Shown: positions 9,592-19,429 of the stretch, one piece after another
How positions within the stretch are numbered: the stretch's first letter is position 1
Layout of the letters: each line of letters starts with the position of its first letter
Source: Diplolepis rosae
Lineage: Eukaryota; Arthropoda; Insecta; Hymenoptera; Diplolepididae
Assembly: GCA_030998225.1 (NCBI GenBank)
Contig: JAPYXD010000391.1
Span: 2,856,501-2,920,500, forward strand
Length of the DNA: 64,000 nucleotides
Reading direction: 5' to 3'
Notes under the pieces: model-generated
Told to the model about the DNA's origin: nothing
What the model saw: only the letters and a program-made list of their open reading frames with translations
The model's database searches: none
Made by a program: the position numbers and the translations under genes

Positions 9592-9689
9592 TACCGCGGC
9601 GTGAGGTAATTTACTGCCGTCGGCCAGTGATCAGAGGACATCGGGCGTTTCCAGGACTGCGGAATTCTCCGTATCATCCACGGATCTGA
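9592..9689 (+). CDS. Antisense accessory gene, exon 4 (terminal)
   Basis: The acceptor tttgtctttttcag ends at 9591. The frame continues from exon 3 with PRREVIYCRRPVIRGH and ends with RNSPYHPRI and TGA at 9687-9689. It is strongly basic (Arg-rich), as in nucleic-acid-binding tails. About 330 residues are predicted in all if exon 1 is joined. Confidence 0.55.
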
Positions 9690-10349
9690 CGTGTTTGTGT
9701 GGTTTTGTTGTATGTGTTTGTGTGTGTATGTTTTACGTATTTTATGTATATTTTATATGTGCAGTATTTACAGATTTTGGCTTGTAAAAACTTGTTATTT
9801 CTCTTTTTGAATATTTAAATATATATTAGGAATTTAAACTGATCAATCGGTAGAATGTATTGAATTGATTCAATTTAATAGAATTTTATTTTTTTGTTCT
9901 CATAATTATTTCGTGGGATTTGTAATTGTATCAATTCAATACATTTTATTTTCTTTGATTTATCCTTCCAAGCCATTTCCTTTTCCTATCATAATTCGTG
10001 TTCAAGTTTATTTACTATTTTTAATTTTACTAAATATTTTTAGTATTATCCACATATCTATGTAGGCATATGTGTGTAAAATTTTGTGTATACCCTATAG
10101 GGTTTTCATTTTCAATAATCTATACATATGCGTACATGTATATTATTCATACTTCTATAATTACTAGTGTTTGGTTGGTCAAAGGTTCGTTGTCCTTTAA
10201 TTAATTTTAATATTAAATTTTCTTCCTCTTACTTTTTTTTTTTTTTAATAAAATTCTTTATTATTAATTCTTAATTAAGAGAAATGAATTTCTGTTAATT
10301 AAGCCTTTATTATTAACTTTTAATAAAATTGGAACGAACTTTTGATCAG
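9690..10349. other. No coding signal; AT-rich
   Basis: Follows the stop of exon 4. It contains T-rich runs (10228-10245) and several aataaa/attaaa-like hexamers that could serve as polyadenylation signals for the antisense gene. No family recognised. Confidence 0.4.
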
Positions 10350-10585
10350 GAAAACATACTGGTGAGAATGTTGCTGACGATGATAGGCGTGCTGGTCATC
10401 TAGTCGCTCCCATTGACGTAGAGAGGCGGATCGTTGTTCTTCCTCTATCTGTGGTGTCAGGTTGCATGCTCGGTGCCATACTGCTTACTGCTTCCTCTCT
10501 TCGCATGATTATTTTTCTCGCGCTAGTCATTTTGTCGGGAGCGCCTTATCTCGTTGACGTAAGTTTATCCTGCTGGACTGCATAA
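10350..10585 (+). CDS. Candidate alternative exon encoding a hydrophobic C terminus
   Basis: The acceptor is ttttgatcag at 10340-10349. The frame entered in phase 1 (compatible with exon 3) is open for 77 codons to TAA at 10583-10585. It contains RRIVVLPLSVVSGCMLGAIL and MIIFLALVILSGAPYLV, two hydrophobic runs that could be membrane segments. A strong donor (gttgac|gtaagt at 10559) lies inside it, so it may instead be an internal exon of 209 nt. Together with exon 4 this would give soluble and membrane-anchored forms by alternative splicing. This is inferred from frame and splice sites only. Confidence 0.35.
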
Positions 10586-10702
10586 ATGCTTCGCAGGTTA
10601 ATCTAATTACAGGCGTCGCTGACTGGTACTGTAGAGTTCTTTCATTTTTATTTATTTTTTTGATGAAAAAAATTTTTTTTTTTTTTTCGTGTAACTTTCC
10701 GT

Positions 10703-10717
10703 GTCCTCCCTCCTTAG
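10703..10717 (-). promoter_or_regulatory. Second polypurine tract copy
   Basis: The same 15 bases as 7692-7706 (minus strand ctaaggagggaggac), followed by a similar block (gtcctcggtgaca versus gtcctcgatgaca). It lies just downstream of env, so the two copies bracket the antisense gene block. Confidence 0.65.
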
Positions 10718-10812
10718 ATTTGTCAGCGTCCTCGGTGACACAGGAGGTGGTATTTTAGGCAATTCGGATATTTCGAATTGGAAATTTAGTAGTTTCTGTT
10801 TGTACTCGAATT

Positions 10813-12172
10813 TCAGGGATGTTTACTGTATGTAAGTATTGTAGTTCTGTTGGTGCCTCTTCCTTTTGAGGGGTTCTTTAAACATTTTAGGATTGAATTT
10901 TTTCCAAAATAAATCATAATTATTATTATTATGATTATTATTGCACTAGATCCTCCTGTCCAGTATTTATTATGTAATTGTTTATTAAAATTTTGTTCTT
11001 CGAATTCTGTCAATTGTTCTTCTATGGTTGAAAGTGATTCGTCTGTGTGGAGCCTTTTCCAATTTTCTATGTGAGATTTTTCCCACGTAAAAGGTTTTAT
11101 TTTAGGAAGTTGTTGAATTGTGTCCAACTTTGGAAGAATTTCAGTTATATTGAAAGTAAAATTAGGGTTGTAAATATATTCTTCTGTCCTTTTATTAATC
11201 TGAGTTCCGGTTAGGGTGGTATATTTCGTCCTTGCAGTACATCCTGTACCTAATCGGAGTAGTCCTGAATTGCTGAGGTAGCCTTTTTCCAGTTTTCCTT
11301 TTATGCAGTTGATGCTTATTGGCTCTGGATTTTTTGTTGAATAAATCCAGGCAGATAACGAAGGGATGTAGTTCCAATACATTTCTTCTTCTATTTTCAT
11401 CCTGATGTCACAAAGGTGAATGGTATCCTTTGATGGTCTTATCAACATCAAACACTCGCATGAGTTGGTTGTGGAAACTTCGTGCTTGGGCTGGGTGTTT
11501 TCGCAGATGGTGTTGTAAAAGGTTTTTTGACAATTATCATAATATTCTTTGCTTACGAGAAAGAATTTTCTTTCATCATTTGCCAGGGCAATATACGGAG
11601 TTTTAGGTATTATATAAATAGATGCTGTTGTATTCGGAGATATTTGTTGATACACTGGATGTGCATAAATTTCATAAAGCTGATACCCTGCCTTATCAAG
11701 TAAGGGTATGTCGACGGCGATGAGCAGTCGTCCAGAGCTGATTCTAACATCTGTTTTTCCTAATTTTGATAGTTCTTCTGCTCGAACATGTGAGGTGGGT
11801 ATTGGAAATTCGTTTTCACTTAATTTAAAATGTATTTCGGTAATGATTTCTTGGAGTTGTTCTTTAGTGAGAAGGAGTGGATGTAACTTGTTTTTTCGTG
11901 CTGCTTCTACTATTTTTATAAATTGTTTCAAACTTTCGGCTAAGTGATTAAGTTTTATCTCGATATGGTCAGCCCATTGTCTTATTTTTCTGAAATATAT
12001 GATGTTACTCCAGAATTGATTATGCGATTCTATGTTTTTAATGGTCTCGTTTAGTTGTTGTTGTATGTTGGCGATCTCTTGCGATTTTTGATTCAATTCT
12101 AGGTGAATGTTGTTGATTTCTGATTTGACAATGTGGGTCTGTTTTCTCAAAATTTTGCTGAGGTTATTTTGT
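10813..12172 (-). pseudogene. env: Errantivirus-like env, 3' part (transmembrane subunit), split by insertion
   Basis: The frame is open from the insertion site to the stop at 10813. It has a Gln/Asn-rich helical region after the junction (NNLSKILRKQTHIVKSEINN), a Cys-containing ectodomain (NSCECLMLIRPSKDT), and near the C terminus an isoleucine-rich membrane anchor (SSAIIIIIIIIMIYFG, about 10967-10908) followed by a basic tail of about 30 residues. This matches the membrane-anchoring subunit of insect errantivirus Env, related to baculovirus F proteins. The isoleucine run is encoded by an ATT/ATA microsatellite. The 5' part is at 18247-18788; the two parts total 1902 nt, a multiple of three, so the only visible break is the 6 kb insertion. 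Confidence 0.8.
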
Positions 12173-12180
12173 CTGTCATG
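12173..12180. repeat. Target site duplication of the 6 kb element, left copy
   Basis: CTGTCATG lies at 12173-12180 and again at 18247-18254. It is part of env, duplicated on insertion. An 8 bp duplication is typical of hAT elements (also P and some others). Confidence 0.9.
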
Positions 12181-15100
12181 CAGTGTGCACAGATCTGATA
12201 CCGACGCAGTCACAACTACAGAAGCACCTCCTGTCCGTGAGGAGCGAGTAGGGAAAGGCGGTGGCGCGCGCTGCCTTTCTTTCTTCCTCGTCACTCTGGC
12301 ACGCGAGAACGACTCATCCCACTTCTCCTTATTCTCCTCGCTTCCTCCATGCAATGCTATTTTTAGATTTCACATTTTACGCTTTCAGTTATCGAGTCGA
12401 AATTGAGAATTGTATTTCTCTCGACTCCGTGCAAAAGAGGCGCGAAGCAGACGACAATTTGAAATGTATGAAATATGTTATTTGAGAAACAACACTTTTT
12501 TTTCAAATACATTGGAAAAAATCTGCCTGAAATAAACATCTAAAAGATCGTGCAAAATTTTATAAGCATTTGAACATTTCAAAAATAAACTTTCAGTAAA
12601 ATTTCTTGCCAATAAATGTTCAAAATTTGAATCAATATATATTTTTCTATTTAAATTTTCATACTTCTAATCAATTTTGTACATTTAAAAAATTTTCAGT
12701 TAGAAATATATTCTATTAAGAAAAAATAAACATAAAATTCAAGTTTAAAATTTACATTCTCAGTTTTATGTTAGAAATATTTTCATCTTACATTATTTTA
12801 GACTAGGCACAGACTTTTCATTTAAAAAACGAAATGTTCTACAAAAAAGGAAAAATTTTCTAATAGAAGTGGATAAATCAAAAAGCTAAAATATGTGTTA
12901 TCTTCATATGAACAAGTAAATATTTACCAATATCAATTTTTACATGAACATTTTTGTTCGAAGTGTTGAAATCTTGTTACAATTTGACAAGATCATATGG
13001 ACAAGTTCAATCTTTTAAATGAAATATCTTGTGATTTTTAATTTGTCTGTTCTTCTGAAATCGGGGGAAGATTTAAAAAGTAAAAAAAAAAAAATTTCCA
13101 ATGGAATCCAAGGTCAATAAATGCTAAAAGTTTTAAATCAAGATTTTAATTACAAAATTTTGAAGCTTTGTAATTAGCTTTATAAATGACTACTTGTATC
13201 AGAAAGTAATTCAGCTCTGTACAGCATTTCTATAATTTGAATTCAAAATAGGTGCTTAGGCCAGAAAAAAGTAAGATAAAAATTTTTTCACCATAAAACT
13301 AAGAATGTAAATTTTAAATTTATTATGTCATATGTTTATCTCTTCTTATTGGAAAATACTCTGCACATAATTCTCTGTTTCGATATTTTTTAAATGTACG
13401 CGAACATTTAAGAAATTCATAAGTATTTCACCTTTTTATGAAAATTACAAATTTCCAAATAACACTTTGATTGACAAAGCTAAAAATTCGTCAATAATTT
13501 GTATATTGTATTGTAAGTTTAAAAATAGGATGACTTAAAATTTCACAATGACTTTATTTTTCAAGTACTTGAACCTTTCTTCAATTTTGAGAATTCCTTC
13601 AAAGGTTTATTTCAGGTGAGTGACTTTTTCTCTTTTTAATGAAAAATTTTATAATTCTAAATTTGACTCATCTTGTATCATTGTAAAAAGATTTTGAAAC
13701 CTCAAAAAAAATTTTTCAGTTTAATTCAAAGTCAATAAATATTCAATGTTTGAAATTGAAATATTAAGTGAAAGATTTTCAAGCTCTGGGAATCAACTAC
13801 TTTAATAACACAATTTTTCTTCTTCGTAAAGCATCTCAATTTTCAAATTAAAAGTCTCCGCATAGGTTACAAAAACGTAAGATGAAAATACTTTATATTA
13901 TAAAATATAAAATATCGATTTCAAACTCAAAAATTATTTGTATCTTACATATTTCACGAACTTAAGTATCTATACTAAAAACCGGAAAGGCCATCTACTT
14001 TCCTCAATATTATAATACCGGTAACACCAAAATGTACAAAAAAAAATTATGTGTCTGAAATAAAAGTCTTGAAGATCTTGAAAAAATAATAGGAGACTTG
14101 AATACTTTTAAAATAAACTTTCAGTGAAATGGTGAACTCAATAAATGTTCAAAACTTAAATCAAGATATCAGTTTACAAATCTTTAGTTGCGTAAATTGA
14201 CTACTTCAATTTGAAAATTACTTGAAAAAATATTATATTTAAAAAATTTAGCCACATAAAATAACGGTTTGAAATCCACATTCATAGATTCATGGTAAAA
14301 GCAGGTCAAAGTTTATTAATCTTACGTCTTAGTGGCGTATGCGCAGACTTTTAATTAAAACAATAAAATGCTTTACAGAAGGTCGAAATTTTCTTATTAC
14401 TGTAATTGATGAAATTTATGGAGTTAAAACAATTTTTAATTGATGTTTTTGCACAAACCTTCAAACATTCATTAATTTAAAATTTTACTCAAAATTTACT
14501 CTTTCAGCGCTCAAATCTTTTGACAATTGTACAAAATCTTATAAATATTTATTTTAAGCATATGTTTTTTATAATATTCGAAATATAAGTGTAATTATTT
14601 TAATTGAATATTTCGTAAAATTTTGAATTTAGTTGATCTTGCGAAATTGTTGAAAGATTTGAACACTGATCAAAGAATCTTTTAATGAAATTTAAAGTCA
14701 ATAAATGCTTAAAGTTTTATCTCATGCTTCTTTGGTTTAAAATGAAAATATTTTGTACCGGATTTGAATTTAAATTTCATCCTAATTTTATGTAGTCTAA
14801 GCACAGACTTTTATTTTAAAAAATATTTATTGATTTCAACTCCGTCATAAAATTTTATTTCGAAGTGTTTAAATCTTGTTACGACTTCACAAGATCTTAT
14901 GGATGTTTTTCCAAATATCAAGAAAAAAATTGTAATCTTTAAAATGAAATAATTTGTCAGTTTCAATTTTCCTATTCTTGTGGATTCGCAGAAAAATTTG
15001 AACACTAAACAATGAATTTTTCAATGAAATACAAAGTCAATAAATGCTTTAAGTTTTATGTAAAGATATTAATTACAACATCTTCAAGTTTTATGAATCA

Positions 15101-18100
15101 ACCACTTGATTTAGAAAATACATGTAATTACTGTTTTGAACGTTCATTGAACGATAAAAAATTTTTTCTTTCAAAACAAAATTAGTTATTATTCACTTAG
15201 AAAAAGATTTGATTGAATCAGAGAAAATGATTGTTTGAACGACTTTCTTTGATTCAAACAAATGATTTATTGAAATGAAATAAAATTTATTTGATTTATT
15301 TATTAAATGTTTGTTTGGATCAAATTAATTTTTCTTCAAAACAAAGAAATTAGTGCATTGATTTATGGTCAAACATATAATTTGTTTGATTTACGGCAGA
15401 AATTTATTTGATTTGAAAAAATATTTATTTGGTTCAAAGATATTTTGTTTGAATCAAATAAATTTTGGTTCATTAAAACAAAACATTTCTTTACGTCAAA
15501 GAAAGTGTTTCAAACAAATAATTTTTTTGCTTCAATCAAATATTTTTTCTGAGTGTGTATATATTCAGAGCCTTTTAAAGATACAATCTGTTATTAAATA
15601 TACGCTATTTTTTAATTTAATGAGGAAGAAACCAATCATTTAGTTTGCAAAAATAATATTTTGTATCGTTCAATGAACGTTCAAAACTATAAATATATGA
15701 AAATATTTCAACTTTGTAGAGCATTTTTATATGTTGAATTCAAAAACTGTGCTTAGGCCACAAAAACGTGAGATGAAAATAGTTTTAGTAAAAAAGTGAA
15801 TATATCAATTTTGAATTTAAAAAGTACTTGCTGAAGAAAACTTCTGGAAAATATTGTAGAAATAATGGAAGATTTAAAAACTCGAAAAATAATTTTTTAG
15901 CAAAATGAAAATTCAATGAATGCTTAAAGGTTTCAAGTTAAGATATCAATTGAAAAAGTTTTGTAGCTTTGTAAGTCAACTGTACTTCAATTAACAAAAT
16001 TTTCTTTTTCTTACAGCATTCAATTTTTTCGAAATAAAAGTCTGTGCTTAGACTACATAAAATTAGGATGAAATTTAAATTCAAATCCGGTACAAAATAT
16101 TTTCATTTTAAACCAAAGAAGCATGAGATAAAACTTTAAGCATTTATTGACTTTAAATTTCATTAAAAGATTCTTTGATCAGTGTTCAAATCTTTCAACA
16201 ATTTCGCAAGATCAACTAAATTCAAAATTTTACGAAATATTCAATTAAAATAATTACACTTATATTTCGAATATTATAAAAAACATATGCTTAAAATAAA
16301 TATTTATAAGATTTTGTACAATTGTCAAAAGATTTGAGCGCTGAAAGAGTAAATTTTGAGTAAAATTTTAAATTAATGAATGTTTGAAGGTTTGTGCAAA
16401 AACATCAATTAAAAATTGTTTTAACTCCATAAATTTCATCAATTACAGTAATAAGAAAATTTCGACCTTCTGTAAAGCATTTTATTGTTTTAATTAAAAG
16501 TCTGCGCATACGCCACTAAGACGTAAGATTAATAAACTTTGACCTGCTTTTACCATGAATCTATGAATGTGGATTTCAAACCGTTATTTTATGTGGCTAA
16601 ATTTTTTAAATATAATATTTTTTCAAGTAATTTTCAAATTGAAGTAGTCAATTTACGCAACTAAAGATTTGTAAACTGATATCTTGATTTAAGTTTTGAA
16701 CATTTATTGAGTTCACCATTTCACTGAAAGTTTATTTTAAAAGTATTCAAGTCTCCTATTATTTTTTCAAGATCTTCAAGACTTTTATTTCAGACACATA
16801 ATTTTTTTTTGTACATTTTGGTGTTACCGGTATTATAATATTGAGGAAAGTAGATGGCCTTTCCGGTTTTTAGTATAGATACTTAAGTTCGTGAAATATG
16901 TAAGATACAAATAATTTTTGAGTTTGAAATCGATATTTTATATTTTATAATATAAAGTATTTTCATCTTACGTTTTTGTAACCTATACGGAGACTTTTAA
17001 TTTGAAAATTGAGATGCTTTACGAAGAAGAAAAATTGTGTTATTAAAGTAGTTGATTCCCAGAGCTTGAAAATCTTTCACTTAATATTTCAATTTCAAAC
17101 ATTGAATATTTATTGACTTTGAATTAAACTGAAAAATTTTTTTTGAAGTTTCAAAATCTTTTTACAATGATACAAGATGAGTCAAATTTAGAATTATAAA
17201 ATTTTTCATTAAAAAGAGAAAAAGTCACTCACCTGAAATAAACCTTTGAAGGAATTCTCAAAATTGAAGAAAGGTTCAAGTACTTGAAAAATAAAGTCAT
17301 TGTGAAATTTTAAGTCATCCTATTTTTAAACTTACAATACAATATACAAATTATTGACGAATTTTTAGCTTTGTCAATCAAAGTGTTATTTGGAAATTTG
17401 TAATTTTCATAAAAAGGTGAAATACTTATGAATTTCTTAAATGTTCGCGTACATTTAAAAAATATCGAAACAGAGAATTATGTGCAGAGTATTTTCCAAT
17501 AAGAAGAGATAAACATATGACATAATAAATTTAAAATTTACATTCTTAGTTTTATGGTGAAAAAATTTTTATCTTACTTTTTTCTGGCCTAAGCACCTAT
17601 TTTGAATTCAAATTATAGAAATGCTGTACAGAGCTGAATTACTTTCTGATACAAGTAGTCATTTATAAAGCTAATTACAAAGCTTCAAAATTTTGTAATT
17701 AAAATCTTGATTTAAAACTTTTAGCATTTATTGACCTTGGATTCCATTGGAAATTTTTTTTTTACTTTTTAAATCTTCCCCCGATTTCAGAAGAACAGAC
17801 AAATTAAAAATCACAAGATATTTCATTTAAAAGATTGAACTTGTCCATATGATCTTGTCAAATTGTAACAAGATTTCAACACTTCGAACAAAAATGTTCA
17901 TGTAAAAATTGATATTGGTAAATATTTACTTGTTCATATGAAGATAACACATATTTCATACATTTCAAATTGTCGTCTGCTTCGCGCCTCTTTTGCACGG
18001 AGTCGAGAGAAATACAATTCTCAATTTCGACTCGATAACTGAAAGCGTAAAATGTGAAATCTAAAAATAGCATTGCATGGAGGAAGCGAGGAGAATAAGG

Positions 18101-18246
18101 AGAAGTGGGATGAGTCGTTCTCGCGTGCCAGAGTGACGAGGAAGAAAGAAAGGCAGCGCGCGCCACCGCCTTTCCCTACTCGCTCCTCACGGACAGGAGG
18201 TGCTTCTGTAGTTGTGACTGCGTCGGTATCAGATCTGTGCACACTG
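12181..18246. mobile_element. 6066 bp giant inverted-repeat element, hAT-like ends
   Basis: The ends are CAGTGTGCACAGATCTGATA and its exact reverse complement, flanked by CTGTCATG on both sides. The left arm is 12181 to about 14816 and the right arm about 16030 to 18246; they are near-identical inverted copies, except that the left arm has about 415 bp (12478-12893) missing from the right. The loop is about 1.2 kb (14817-16029). There is no transposase; reading frames in the GC-rich tips are mirrored in both arms and look fortuitous. The CAGTG terminus and 8 bp duplication suggest hAT. The structure would fold into a hairpin of more than 2 kb and is a likely dsRNA source if transcribed. Confidence 0.88.
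15130..15692. mobile_element. Nested MITE-like element in the loop of the 6 kb element
   Basis: It has inverted ends ttttgaacgttcattgaacg at about 15132 and the reverse (cgttcaatgaacgttcaaaa) at about 15668-15687. The interior is a low-complexity run of tttgatt/caaataaa motifs. No coding capacity recognised; superfamily not assigned. Confidence 0.6.
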
Positions 18247-18788
18247 CTGTCATGTAGTTCGTTGATAGCGTTATCATATTCTTCTGCGTCGTCGGAAGTC
18301 ATCACTCCTATCACTGGTCCAATTATTGATCCGATAAAGCCTAATAGGGGTGCTCTTCGTTTCTGCATACTTGGGGGTGGGTTTTCTGCTTCTGGTGTAT
18401 CTGGTTTTATTTCTGCTAACATATTTTTTAATTCTTCATAGTTATTTTCGATTTGTTTGACTTTTCCATTCAACAGGTCTAGTCTAATTTCACTTCTGCA
18501 GTCTTCTTCTAGGGATTGGTCCAAACATGTTGAATATACGTTGTTTATATCAGTTGATATGTTTTTAGATTGGAGATGGGCTTGTAGGTGCTGTGGATCC
18601 ATATACACGACAATCCTCCAATATGTATTGGTAATACGCAAGGGCTCAACTTTGGCGTAAAATAGTCCAGGGTTGTTTCTCAATGGTTGAATTTCATATT
18701 GTGTTGGGGTGACTGGGGTTGCAAAAATAATGCCGATCAAGATCCAGGTCCATTTTTCTCGGCCTTGGGTGGGGTGTTGTTGGTCCAT
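18247..18788 (-). pseudogene. env: Errantivirus-like env, 5' part (surface subunit, cleavage site, fusion peptide)
   Basis: The start at 18788 opens MDQQHPTQGREKWTW, with a hydrophobic signal segment at residues about 14-25. A surface-subunit region follows with two visible cysteines (CLDQSLEEDC). At residues 142-145 lies a furin-like basic site QKRR, followed directly by a Gly/Ile-rich fusion-peptide-like segment (APLLGFIGSIIGPVIGVMT, residues 146-164). The 6 kb element interrupts the gene near residue 180. A candidate splice acceptor (tttctgatacgcag on the minus strand, about 18805) lies just upstream of the ATG, as expected for an env made from a spliced RNA. An old insect retrovirus-like copy; disrupted. 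Confidence 0.82.
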
Positions 18789-19429
18789 TCTGCTACTGGA
18801 AGATGCTGCGTATCAGAAAATGTATATAAGTACTTTTCAAGATAGGTTTTATTTAATCTTATCCCTTTACTCTGTTAAATTACTGTACTGTTGAATTTGG
18901 GGTTTTTGATTTATCAAAATTAAATTTTATGATTTCAATACAGTTTATTTTGATTCTTTTTAGTATACTACATGATCTTTAATTATTATTATAATTGATG
19001 CATATATATGCCTCTGCTGGACAAATACTAAAAATGTCTTCGTACTTCATTTATTTTGTCACAGTAATCTAAAAAAAATTTCTATTATTTTCCTGAAAAA
19101 GTTTCAATTAAACAAAAGTATGTTTGATGCGGTATAGTACATGTACACGATTTTGCGTGAAATTACTCTGTGTGTTTTGAAATTATAAGCATGGAACTAG
19201 AATAAGTAGCAGATATTGATTTATCTCAAATTTTCTACATAATTTCTATGCAAAGTTTTTATTTAGAGAAATTATATTTAGACAGTTTTCGTTGGAAGAT
19301 ACTTATCATTAGGTGATTGCATTTTATTCATTTAAAGCGAACAATAAAATTTATACATAAACCGTTCGAGTGAGTTAAGCCATAGTGTTACCTGAGAGCG
19401 ACCATGTTAGCCGGCTTATGATTTCACTA
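18789..19429 (-). other. Gap between env and gag: no pol
   Basis: Only about 640 bp separate the gag stop from the env start. The stretch is AT-rich, has no frame with protease, reverse transcriptase, RNase H or integrase motifs, and is far too short for a pol gene of about 3 kb. Just after the gag stop there is a good donor (minus strand ctcag|gtaaca, near 19390), so the segment may act as the env intron. Confidence 0.75.

Noticed and set aside
11482..12406. Plus-strand frames opposite env
   Set aside because: Shadows of the env coding strand without family resemblance or splice support.
15137..15687. CRISPR-like spacing of repeated aaataaattt/tttgattt words
   Set aside because: Irregular low-complexity AT text inside a MITE of an insect genome; no repeat-spacer structure.
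18021..18441. Frames running from env into the tips of the giant inverted repeat, and their mirrored copies at 12107-12485
   Set aside because: They are created by the insertion junction or the inverted arms; both arms carry the same text, so they are not independent genes.
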